Shown here: positions 55,520 to 63,862 of the stretch, one piece after another | Position numbering within the stretch: the stretch's first letter is position 1 | Layout of the letters: every line of letters starts with the position of its first letter | NCBI RefSeq assembly: GCF_004349265.1 | Contig: NZ_SMFL01000005.1 | Location: forward strand, 594,080-658,079 | Length of the DNA stretch: 64,000 nt | DNA from: Dyadobacter psychrotolerans | GTDB lineage: Bacteria; Bacteroidota; Bacteroidia; Cytophagales; Spirosomataceae | Direction of reading: 5' to 3' | The notes under the pieces: model-generated | Seen by the model: only the letters and a program-made list of their open reading frames with translations | Told to the model about the DNA's origin: nothing | Database searches by the model: none | Program-made: the position numbers and the translations under genes

Positions 55520-56041
55520 ATGCCCATACACGTCGCAATTACCAGAAAGGTACTTCCGGGAAAGGAAGAAGAATTTAAAGCGGCCCTTCGCGATTTTCTC
55601 GGAGAGTCATTTTTGCATGGTGGTGTGCAGGGGGCGGCCATGATCACTGCGCTTCCCGGCGCTGACAACCGCGAGATTGGTATACTAAGAACTTTTGCTG
55701 ACCAGGCGGAAAGGGATGCTTTTTATAATTCTAAACTATTCAAGGACTGGGAAAAGTATGCTTCAAAGCTAACTGAACAGCCAGTTTATCGTGAGCTTAA
55801 CGGCCTTGAAGCCTGGTTTCGTTCTCCGGAGCCTCCACCGCGCTGGAAAATGGCTGTCGCTACACTATGCGGTGTTTTTCCAACAAGTTTGTTTTTGTCT
55901 TTAACATTAGGTGCGTTGATCAAAGACTTTCCTGTGATGATAAGGGTGCTGCTGATAGCTGCCTGCATGGTTGGTTTATTAACCTGGGTTATCATGCCAG
56001 TGGTTATTAAATTTCTAAAACCCTGGCTTTCAGGGAAATAA
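55520..56041 (+). CDS. ABM-domain protein with two C-terminal membrane helices
   Basis: 173 residues. The first 95 form an antibiotic-biosynthesis-monooxygenase-type ferredoxin-like domain (HVAITRKVLPGKEEEFKAALRDFL, FADQAERDAFYNSKLFKDWE). Two membrane helices follow (MAVATLCGVFPTSLFLSLTLGALI and VLLIAACMVGLLTWVIMPVVIKF). This soluble-plus-2TM layout is a known group of small putative membrane enzymes; ABM domains act without cofactors on quinone-like or haem substrates, but no activity is fixed for this form. Confidence 0.82.
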   Translation: MPIHVAITRKVLPGKEEEFKAALRDFLGESFLHGGVQGAAMITALPGADNREIGILRTFADQAERDAFYNSKLFKDWEKYASKLTEQPVYRELNGLEAWFRSPEPPPRWKMAVATLCGVFPTSLFLSLTLGALIKDFPVMIRVLLIAACMVGLLTWVIMPVVIKFLKPWLSGK

Positions 56042-56191
56042 AATGACCATAATCGCACTTGAACGACGGGCCCCCTGTGACTAATTAATCCCAGTGGTTT
56101 GCTTTAAGACGCAGTCAGAGAGACATAATCGATAACGGGAGATTTACGGGCAAGCTTTTAGGACTGCCCTGTGCAGAACCGCTTAAACAAA

Positions 56192-56701
56192 ATGGAGATG
56201 ATCAGCAAGATCGGACTGGGCGGCAGCTGCCACTGGTGTACGGAAGCAATCTTTTTATCACTTAACGGAGTTATACGCGTAGAACAGGGCTGGATTACAT
56301 CTTTGCCACCTGACAGTGATTTTTCGGAAGGCGTGCTGGTTCATTTCGACGAATCCATCATTTCTTTGCAAACCCTTATTGCGGTGCACCTGCATACACA
56401 TAGCTGCACGTCCACGCATAGGATGCGTTCTAAATACCGGTCTGCGGTGTATACATTTTCACCTATTCAGACAGAATATGCCAAAAATGCTGTTGATAAT
56501 CTGCAACATAATTTTAAAGACAAAATTATCACACAAGTCATCCCTTTTATTACATTCAGGCTCAATCAGGAATCTTACTTGAATTACTATTATAGCAATC
56601 CGCAAAAACCTTTTTGCGAAAATGTAGTCAATGACAAACTTAGGTTGCTGCTTAGAGACTTTTCAGCTCAGGTAAACAGTGAAAAGTTGAAAGATCTGTG
56701 A
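56192..56701 (+). CDS. Divergent MsrA-like peptide-methionine (S)-S-oxide reductase
   Basis: About 169 residues from ATG 56192 (GTG 56171 and ATG 56198 are alternatives). The motif GGSCHWCTEAIF (residues 10-21) matches the MsrA catalytic GGCFWCxEAxF. EQGWITS stands where MsrA has a Gly-Tyr substrate loop, and HRMRSKYRSAVYTF matches the QYRSxIYY strand. C-terminal ESYLNYYYSNPQKPFCENVVNDKL also fits. The many changes (His for Phe next to the catalytic Cys, Trp for Tyr, shortened middle) suggest a specialised or weak reductase. MsrA repairs oxidised methionine using thioredoxin. Confidence 0.68.
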   Translation: MEMISKIGLGGSCHWCTEAIFLSLNGVIRVEQGWITSLPPDSDFSEGVLVHFDESIISLQTLIAVHLHTHSCTSTHRMRSKYRSAVYTFSPIQTEYAKNAVDNLQHNFKDKIITQVIPFITFRLNQESYLNYYYSNPQKPFCENVVNDKLRLLLRDFSAQVNSEKLKDL

Positions 56702-57159
56702 ATTTAAATGCGCGACAGAGACTGGCTTAATGCGGTTAAATTCCGTAATGAATTTATATCATTGTAAGTATTTCTCCATTTAATAGAATAAAAGTTAAGT
56801 AAGAGAAGAATTATGCCAAATTTTAAACTTTATTTTATTTAAAACGACGTATTAATTAAAATCAATTTTATATTTACGGGTACGCTACCGAAAACTTAAA
56901 AACACGCCATACATTCTATCAGGGGACTTTTCAGAATTCCGGTACAACAGCAGTTTTTAATTGTATTATTTGCGGTTACCTACCCGAAATTTGGATTGAC
57001 GATTGGCCTGGCTTTTCGTGCTGAACAAACCAATGGGACTAGAAGTGCGAACATCGGGTAATACCGAAACTGATAAACTTACCTATTGTTGTCTGAATTT
57101 GCGGGTACGTACCCATTTTTATTTTTTATCCATTGCTTCACTTTCACTCTTTTTACTTT
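56702..57159 (+). promoter_or_regulatory. Leader of the third SusC/SusD pair with four related imperfect palindromes
   Basis: 458 bases without a gene. Four sites share the form CGGGTA, 1-3 bases, TACC(C/G), mostly followed by GAAA: 56877-56893, 56973-56989, 57055-57068 and 57102-57115. The last contains a perfect palindrome (GGGTACGTACCC) and immediately follows TGAATTTG (57094-57101), which is one base off the Bacteroidota minus-7 box. The sites would thus include one over the transcription start and three upstream, as expected for cooperative control by a dimeric regulator. No regulator gene lies next to them. Confidence 0.6.
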
Positions 57160-60100
57160 ATGAACCGAAAACTATTACTACTTCTGGGTGTTTTGCACCT
57201 GGGTATCTGGCCTGAAAATGCGCAGGCTCACCGGCTGGCCCGGAATAATGCGACTGTACAATTCAGAGCTGACCAGACCGTTAGCGGGCGCGTAACGGCT
57301 GAAAACGGAGATGTTCTGCCTGGCGTTACCGTTATGATGAAAGCCACCACCACAGGCACTACCACTGACATAGAGGGAAACTACAAAATCAGCGTAACCG
57401 GCCCGAGCGCGATTCTGGTATTTTCCTATGTTGGGTATGCAACCAGGGAAATAACAGTTGGAAATAGCTCTGTGGCAGATGTAAAGCTATCAACAGATGA
57501 TAAAAACCTCAATGAAGTCATCGTCGTTGGTTACGGGAATCAGGAAAGGCGTGATGTGACGGGCGCTGTTTCGATGGTCAAATCTCAGAATATCAAGGAT
57601 CTGCCTCTGACAAGTGCCGACCAGAAATTATCTGGTCAGGTTGCCGGGGTACAGGTTAGCCAGGTTACCGGAACGCCCGGTGGGGGTGTAGTCGTGCGTG
57701 TCAGAGGTTCAGGCTCACTGGGCGCTGGTGATGATCCGCTTTATGTGATCGACGGCTTTCCTGTCACCAATTCATTTGACAAGTCGACCAATCCGCTCAG
57801 CGCACTTAATCCCGATGACATAGAGTCCATAACCGTATTAAAGGATGCCTCTTCGACGGCAATTTATGGTTCGAGAGGAGCAAATGGGGTGATTCTGATT
57901 TCGACCAAACAAGCCAAAGCAGGCACTTCCAAAATTGAATTCAATGCCTACGGCGGCTTTCAGATTGCACCGCAGCGCAGCAAAATCAAGATGATGAACG
58001 CTGAGCAGTTTGCGAACTTCCGTACCGACTACCGCCAGGACCTGGCCAAATTTGAAGGCAGAACCTTTGACCCGGCGAGTATTCCGGCAGATTATCAGAA
58101 TCCATCCGCTCTGGGAGCGGGAACAGACTGGTATGATGTGCTGACCAAGACAGCTGCCCAGCAAAACTATAACTTAACCTTTTCGAAAGGGACTGACAAT
58201 CTAAGAAGTGTGCTTTCGGCCGGTTATTTCAATCAGGATGGGGTGATCAGAAATACAGGTTTTGAAAGATATTCACTAAGACTGAATGTGGACGGATCGC
58301 CGATGAAAAATGTCAGGATCGGCCTGAATCTGAATCCTTCATTTGTAAACCGGAAAATAGCCAATACTGAAGGGCAGTCCAACACCAGTTTGCTTACGCA
58401 GGGGCTTCTCAACAGCCCCGTGGCGGCGGTTTACAATGCAGACGGAACCTACAACCAAAGAGTTACATCTACCGACGCTTTTGTGAATGCGAATCCTTTG
58501 AGCACGCTTTTAGATACGAAAAATTCCTCTGCAACCGCGCGCGTTCTAACCAATACCTACCTGGAAGTAACTCCACTGCCCGGTCTGACGCTGAAAACCA
58601 CATTTAATGTCGATTATACCTCAGCCCGTTTTGATTTATTCAAAGCCTCTACTGTGGGTACTTTTCGTAACCCGCCTCCACAGCCGGCAACCGGATCGGT
58701 GATCAATAATTCAATGATCAACTGGCTTAATGAGAATACACTTACTTATAACCGCACATTTGGCAAACACCGTTTTGACGCACTGCTTGGTTATACAGTT
58801 CAAAAGGAAGTTTATCGTCAGAATGCTACCTATGGAGCGAGTTATCCAAGTGATGCTGTTGAGACTATTAATGCGGCCACTGCTGTGACGGCCGGAGCCG
58901 ACTATCAGGAATGGCGCCTTTTGTCTTACCTGGCGCGTATCAACTACAGCCTGGCAGACCGATATCTGCTTAGCGTGGCCATTCGCCGTGACGGATCGAG
59001 CCGGTTTGGAGTGGATAATCGCTGGGCCAACTTCCCTTCCGTGTCGGGTGCATGGAGAGTGTCCGAAGAGCATTTCTTTCCTAAAACGCCCTGGGTAGAA
59101 GAGGTCAAAATCAGGGCCAGCTATGGTCTTTCGGGGAATAACAATATTGGTAACTACGCCTATATACCCCGGATTGGTACAGACAATTATAATTTTGGAG
59201 GAACACTCGCCAGCGGATTTCTTTTAAGCTCACTGGCTAACAGCCAGCTTGGTTGGGAAAGCTCCCGGCAGACAGATCTTGGCCTGGATGTGGCACTGCT
59301 GAAAGGCCGGCTGTATGTATCTGCTGAATTTTACAATCGCCACACCGAGGATATGCTTCAAACTCTTGATATCCCGGCTTCTTCCGGATTCAGCTCAGCG
59401 ATTACCAATGTTGGTAATGTACGTAACCGTGGTTTTGAGTTGTCGGTTAACTCTAAGAATGCAGTTTCGGGTAAATTTAAATGGGATACCGATTTCAATA
59501 TTTCTTTTAACCGCAATAAGGTTCTGGACATCGGAGGCAAAACCCAGATTCTCTCCGGGGAGCTTAGCAGCAACATCACCAAGGTAGGCCAACCTATGGG
59601 TATGTTTTACGGATTTGATTTCCAGGGAATTGTTCAGAATCAAACAGAGCTGGATGCAATCCCCAAATATGCCGGGCAGGTTGTGGGTTCTGTCAAATAC
59701 CGCGATGTGAACGAAGATGGTAAAATCGATGTCAATGACAGAACAACCATCGGCAGTCCGTACCCGAAATTTACCTGGGGTATGACCAACCGTTTCAGCT
59801 ACGGAAAACTTGATATGTCGGTTTTGATCACGGGTGTACAGGGCAGCCAGATCTTTGATGTCTACAAACGCTTTACGACCAATATTGATGGGGTCTTCAA
59901 TGTCGAAGAAGCAGTGAAAGACCGCTGGAGATCCCCGGAGCAACCCGGTAACGGAGAAATTCCGACCACAAATGCAAGTACATCCTGGTCGCGGGAGCTT
60001 AATTCACTGTGGGTTAAAAATGCTTCCTTTGTCTCTGTTCGTAACATCACGTTAGGTTACACGATAAAAACACCGTCCAAATTCTCTGCCCGTGTTTATG

Positions 60101-60252
60101 CAAGCGGACAAAACATGTTTTTGTTCTCTCCTTACAAAGGTGGCTGGCCTGAGCTGAGCTACCAGGGAAATAGTTCGCTGGCTCCGGGAATCAACTACAC
60201 GGGTTATCCAGTCCCGGTTTCCTACATTTTGGGTGTTAATTTTCAATTCTAA
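57160..60252 (+). CDS. SusC/RagA-family TonB-linked outer membrane receptor
   Basis: From ATG 57160 it has 1030 residues (an in-frame TTG at 57133 precedes it). Signal peptide RKLLLLLGVLHLGIWPENAQA, carboxypeptidase-regulatory-like domain (VSGRVTAENGDVLPGVTVMM, about residues 38-110), signature NEVIVVGYGNQERRDVTGAV, plug (KLSGQVAGVQVSQVTGTPGG, PLYVIDGFPVTNS, AIYGSRGANGVILISTKQ) and barrel ending YILGVNFQF. No STN domain is present, so regulation must come from something other than FecR, perhaps the operator-like sites upstream. It pairs with the SusD gene 14 bases downstream. Confidence 0.95.
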   Translation: MNRKLLLLLGVLHLGIWPENAQAHRLARNNATVQFRADQTVSGRVTAENGDVLPGVTVMMKATTTGTTTDIEGNYKISVTGPSAILVFSYVGYATREITVGNSSVADVKLSTDDKNLNEVIVVGYGNQERRDVTGAVSMVKSQNIKDLPLTSADQKLSGQVAGVQVSQVTGTPGGGVVVRVRGSGSLGAGDDPLYVIDGFPVTNSFDKSTNPLSALNPDDIESITVLKDASSTAIYGSRGANGVILISTKQAKAGTSKIEFNAYGGFQIAPQRSKIKMMNAEQFANFRTDYRQDLAKFEGRTFDPASIPADYQNPSALGAGTDWYDVLTKTAAQQNYNLTFSKGTDNLRSVLSAGYFNQDGVIRNTGFERYSLRLNVDGSPMKNVRIGLNLNPSFVNRKIANTEGQSNTSLLTQGLLNSPVAAVYNADGTYNQRVTSTDAFVNANPLSTLLDTKNSSATARVLTNTYLEVTPLPGLTLKTTFNVDYTSARFDLFKASTVGTFRNPPPQPATGSVINNSMINWLNENTLTYNRTFGKHRFDALLGYTVQKEVYRQNATYGASYPSDAVETINAATAVTAGADYQEWRLLSYLARINYSLADRYLLSVAIRRDGSSRFGVDNRWANFPSVSGAWRVSEEHFFPKTPWVEEVKIRASYGLSGNNNIGNYAYIPRIGTDNYNFGGTLASGFLLSSLANSQLGWESSRQTDLGLDVALLKGRLYVSAEFYNRHTEDMLQTLDIPASSGFSSAITNVGNVRNRGFELSVNSKNAVSGKFKWDTDFNISFNRNKVLDIGGKTQILSGELSSNITKVGQPMGMFYGFDFQGIVQNQTELDAIPKYAGQVVGSVKYRDVNEDGKIDVNDRTTIGSPYPKFTWGMTNRFSYGKLDMSVLITGVQGSQIFDVYKRFTTNIDGVFNVEEAVKDRWRSPEQPGNGEIPTTNASTSWSRELNSLWVKNASFVSVRNITLGYTIKTPSKFSARVYASGQNMFLFSPYKGGWPELSYQGNSSLAPGINYTGYPVPVSYILGVNFQF

Positions 60253-60266
60253 TTCAGAGCATTACC

Positions 60267-61733
60267 ATGAAATACAACCTTATCATTATTTTTGCGCTCG
60301 CCTTGGCTGGCTGCAAGCAATCGTTTCTTGATGTTACTCCGCAAACCTATCAGAGCTCCAATACTTTTTACAACACAAAAGACCAGTTTATCCAGGCAGT
60401 CAATGCTGCGTACAGTCCGCTTCAGGCGATTTACAGCGGCACCAATGTAGGCCCCGGCGGCCAGTTGTGGGCCCTGGCAGAAATGCGTTCGGATAATTCT
60501 TCCTATCAGTTTAATACCAGCGACCGGTCGGGACAATCCCTGGAAGAAATTGACGAGTTTCGGGAAAATAACAGCAATTCCTATCTAAGCGCGTTCTTTA
60601 ATGGCAGTTATTCAGGAATTTCCCGCTGCAACATTATTCTGGAAAGACTCGCCGCTTCGTCGGCTGTTGATGCGGCTACCAGTAGCCAGGTAAGCGGTGA
60701 GGCCAGTTTTCTCAGAGCGTTTTATTATTTTAATCTTATCCGCGTTTTTGGCAGCGTGCCGGCAGTTTATAGTGAGGTAACCTCGACAGACAATTCATTT
60801 GCAACAGCCAGTCCTGTGGCTTCCTCTGCGATCTACCCAAAGATCATCGAAGACGCTGTGGCGGCCATCTCCAAGTTACCTGAGAGTTATACAGCGGCAA
60901 CAGACAAGGGGCGCGTGACAAAAGCAACGGCCCGCACTTTGCTTGCCGAGGTATATATGACGCAAAAAAATTGGAACGGCGCCCTTGAACAACTTAACGC
61001 CATTGTCGCCTCGGGTAAGTATCAGCTCAATGCCAACTACGCTGACAACTTCGATGTCACCAAAGAAAACGGGCCGGAATCCATTTTTGAGATTCAGTAC
61101 ATCGTCGGATCCAACAGTGAGTATAGCAACTTTATTTACACATTCGCTCCCTGGAATTCGGGAACAAAAGTAGCTTATCTGGGTGTAGCAGCAGCCGGCT
61201 GGAATATTCCTACCCAGGATATGCTCGAGGCTTATGAAGAGGGGGATACAAGATTAGCCGCCTCAATTGGTCGCGATTTTACGGACCCTACAACAAATAC
61301 GCTCGTGCCCTATATCAAAAAGTATCAAAGTACGCACGCTGTGCGCTATCAGACCGGTAATAACTTTCCGGTATACCGTTATTCAGATGTGCTGTTGATG
61401 CTCGCTGAGAGTCTGAACGAGACCGGCGCGACAGCTTCGGCATTTACCTCCCTGAATCAGGTGCGTAGCCGCGCGGGGCTGGCAGCTAAAACACCGGCGC
61501 AGCTTAGCTCGCAGACCGCGTTCAGACAGGCCGTTGCCCAGGAAAGACGTGTTGAGCTGGCCTTTGAGAACCACCGCTGGTTTGATCTGCTTCGTTATGG
61601 AACTGCCACAGAAGTTATGACACTGCACGCTGTGAGGGAAAAGGCGCTTAAAACCTATATGGTTGGCATTGCTTATCAGGCAATTCCACTGGTATTCCCA
61701 TACCCGCTTCGTGAGCAGTTGCTGGCGCCATAA
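60267..61733 (+). CDS. SusD/RagB-family substrate-binding lipoprotein
   Basis: 488 residues. The lipobox ALAGC places the lipid on Cys16. Family motifs are SQVSGEASFLRAFYYFNLIRVFGSVPAV (about residues 135-162), KATARTLLAEVYMTQKNW, NFPVYRYSDVLLMLAESLNETG, and AQERRVELAFENHRWFDLLRYG; the end VGIAYQAIPLVFPYPLREQLL is typical. It forms the surface binding cap for the SusC encoded just before it. No hydrolase gene follows within the window, so the substrate cannot be guessed. A hairpin terminator lies about 40 bases past the stop. Confidence 0.95.
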   Translation: MKYNLIIIFALALAGCKQSFLDVTPQTYQSSNTFYNTKDQFIQAVNAAYSPLQAIYSGTNVGPGGQLWALAEMRSDNSSYQFNTSDRSGQSLEEIDEFRENNSNSYLSAFFNGSYSGISRCNIILERLAASSAVDAATSSQVSGEASFLRAFYYFNLIRVFGSVPAVYSEVTSTDNSFATASPVASSAIYPKIIEDAVAAISKLPESYTAATDKGRVTKATARTLLAEVYMTQKNWNGALEQLNAIVASGKYQLNANYADNFDVTKENGPESIFEIQYIVGSNSEYSNFIYTFAPWNSGTKVAYLGVAAAGWNIPTQDMLEAYEEGDTRLAASIGRDFTDPTTNTLVPYIKKYQSTHAVRYQTGNNFPVYRYSDVLLMLAESLNETGATASAFTSLNQVRSRAGLAAKTPAQLSSQTAFRQAVAQERRVELAFENHRWFDLLRYGTATEVMTLHAVREKALKTYMVGIAYQAIPLVFPYPLREQLLAP

Positions 61734-61774
61734 GTGCTAAGCAGATTGTAATTAAAGTAATGTTTGATATCATG

Positions 61775-61825
61775 TCAGAAAGTTCAGAGCTGGCCAAAAG
61801 GGTTGGTTCTGAGCTTTCTGATTTT
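61775..61825 (+). terminator. Intrinsic terminator after the third SusD gene
   Basis: TCAGAAAGTTCAGA (61775-61788 area) pairs with TCTGAGCTTTCTGA (61808-61821) with one mismatch around an 18-base loop, then TTTTC. It closes the SusC/SusD unit and lies between convergent genes. Confidence 0.75.
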
Positions 61826-61883
61826 CAAACTGCAACAACTTCACCGTTCAAAATTGGCTTGATCTGTCCGGATTGGCAAGCGA

Positions 61884-63686
61884 CTACCACCACTCATTTG
61901 CTTTTCTTTTAATGTTTATCCTGTCGCTTTGCATTCTGTAAACCGGATTTGTTCCTGCTTTAAGAATTCCGACCTGATACTCACCTTCCGGAAAAGATAA
62001 ATTAGAAATGTTGCCTCTCAACTCGCCGATATAATACGTTCTGGTTTTTAGAAACTGTAAAATGGTATTTCTTTCCAGATTAAGATTTACCAGAAACTCA
62101 TAATCCTGATTTTTCAGGATCACAAAGTAATCGCTGCTGTTTCGCTCTCCGGAACGAATTCCGGGTACCAGAAAATCATAACCGTTACCGTTTTGGGAAA
62201 TCACATTTAAGACAGGAAGGATGGACGTATCCTGACTCATACGAGCGCCTTTAAGAAAATCAACGAACTCAACAGTTAATACACCAGCCTTGATAGAAGG
62301 TTCATACTGGGCTTTTTCTCCTTGTTGGGAAGCTCCACCCCATGCCCCGTAATTAGCCAGAAAAGAATTGTTATTGTTTTTGTAATTAAAAATCAGTGTC
62401 AGGTAGTTTCTTGATTCTACTTTTGTTTGTTGAACAAGGAAAAAATAGCTTAGCAACCAAATGCAAAAGGATCCTGCCAGGCCGGTATAAAAGACAAGTT
62501 TTCTCAGATTGATTGCCTGAAACAAAACCAAAGCCATCGAGTAGGCCAGTATTTCAGTGATGATCGGGTATAATTTCAACCGCTTTTCAAAAATTTGAGA
62601 TCCATCGGCGGGATTAGTCCTTCCAATGATCACCATATACGTAGTAACAAATAATAGGGCGGTTACGGACGTAAAAAACAGACGTGACTTTGGATGAGCT
62701 TTAAACCACAAATACTGCTTTTCGATGACCGACAAAATCGTATTGAATGAATTTTTTCCTTTAAGTCTTACCAGATAACTGCCAAACCAGCCTACAAAAA
62801 TACCGTAAAGCAAAATTGCCCAGCATAAACTTCCAAGCAGAATAGAAGGCCAAAACCGCATTCTCCAAATTGTATCAACATCGACCTTCCCGGGTTCAAA
62901 CATTACCACGCCCCCGGTGCAGGTAACCAGGTAAATGAGTTTATTGAATAATGTAAAAGATGGTTCTCCCGGGTTTATGTATGGAAGTCCCCATCCCGGA
63001 TGATTGTAATTTCTAAAATACAGAGCGAACGTGACTGCTGTGACCAGTAGCCACATCAACAGCTGTGGATATTTTCGCCTTAGAAACAGCGCAAGAGCTA
63101 CGCTTGGAAAAGCCAGAAGTCCACTCGAAAAACTTCCTGCCGCAATTAGTGCCGAAAAAACCGCAGCTACGAACCACAGTTTGCTGTCTTTCAGGACCAA
63201 TATTACGGCAAGCAGTGCAAACAACAATGAGGGAGGATACAACTGGTTGGTAAGTGCCCAGAATATATAATCGCGTAATCTTGGGTTAAACAGCAGCAAG
63301 ACAGCGGGTAACAGGTTGATTATTGGAAGCCCGCTCTGAACTAGCAGCCAGGCAAAAACAGCTGTAAAGAGCACTGACATTATGATTCCTCCCCACATCG
63401 TGACTGTCAGATCCAGGTAACCACCGTTCAATTTTGCAGCAATTAGTGAAACAGCCCTTGCATAATAATAACGATGGCCGAAAGAGAAACCGCCCCAGTC
63501 ATCTAATCTTTTTGCCCATGTGCTGTCATCCCATAAACGCACAAAATTGGCCATCATTGAATCCTCATGCTGGGGGTAATTAACCCTGAATTCGAAAAAA
63601 TAAGCACAGTAAATCAGTACTATTGCAAGTGAAATTAAAACAAATAAAATCGGTTCGTATCTACCTGTAATGGTCTTTTTTAGCAT
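61884..63686 (-). CDS. Large polytopic membrane protein (glycosyltransferase-like, unassigned)
   Basis: From ATG 63686 it has about 600 residues. A longer frame to 63776 exists only because it reads through IS-end repeats, giving a repetitive AQFALPEVAQ-like extension. Around ten hydrophobic helices cover residues 10-460 (LFVLISLAIVLIYCAYFF, IIMSVLFTAVFAWLLVQ, LLFALLAVILVL, LFFTSVTALLFVTTYMVII). An N-terminal NYPQHEDSMMANFVRLWDDSTW lies in the first outer loop. A soluble C-terminal domain of about 140 residues follows. The layout resembles polyprenyl-sugar-dependent glycan-modifying or assembly membrane proteins, but no definite motif was recognised. The IS insertion has removed or changed its upstream sequence. 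Confidence 0.65.
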   Translation of the reverse strand: MLKKTITGRYEPILFVLISLAIVLIYCAYFFEFRVNYPQHEDSMMANFVRLWDDSTWAKRLDDWGGFSFGHRYYYARAVSLIAAKLNGGYLDLTVTMWGGIIMSVLFTAVFAWLLVQSGLPIINLLPAVLLLFNPRLRDYIFWALTNQLYPPSLLFALLAVILVLKDSKLWFVAAVFSALIAAGSFSSGLLAFPSVALALFLRRKYPQLLMWLLVTAVTFALYFRNYNHPGWGLPYINPGEPSFTLFNKLIYLVTCTGGVVMFEPGKVDVDTIWRMRFWPSILLGSLCWAILLYGIFVGWFGSYLVRLKGKNSFNTILSVIEKQYLWFKAHPKSRLFFTSVTALLFVTTYMVIIGRTNPADGSQIFEKRLKLYPIITEILAYSMALVLFQAINLRKLVFYTGLAGSFCIWLLSYFFLVQQTKVESRNYLTLIFNYKNNNNSFLANYGAWGGASQQGEKAQYEPSIKAGVLTVEFVDFLKGARMSQDTSILPVLNVISQNGNGYDFLVPGIRSGERNSSDYFVILKNQDYEFLVNLNLERNTILQFLKTRTYYIGELRGNISNLSFPEGEYQVGILKAGTNPVYRMQSDRINIKRKANEWW

Positions 63687-63714
63687 ATCTTGAAGTTTGG
63701 CTGAGAAAAGAGGC

Positions 63715-63786
63715 GCAAACTGAGCCACCTCCGGAAGTGCAAACTGAGCCACTCCCGGAAGTGCAACTTGAGCCACTTTGGAGAGG
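63715..63786. repeat. Three tandem 24-bp repeats at the IS end
   Basis: Units at 63715-63738, 63739-63762 and 63763-63786 follow the form GCAAACTGAGCCAC then (CT/TC)CCGGAAGT. Copies one and two differ at two positions; copy three is more diverged (GCAACTTGAGCCACTTTGG). They are directly contiguous. They fit multiple transposase-binding sites of IS21-type ends. Confidence 0.85.
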
Positions 63787-63862
63787 TATAATTTGGTAGC
63801 TGTAATTCCTGAAGTTTGTCCTGGTATTGACCTGAAACATAGCGGTCGCTGCCAGATGAACC

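Noticed and set aside
63687..63776. N-terminal extension of the large membrane protein
   Set aside because: The 30 residues are translated IS terminal repeats; the native-like sequence starts at MLKKTI (63686).
63715..63786. Short CRISPR array
   Set aside because: The three 24-base units are directly contiguous with no unique spacers and lie at an IS end.
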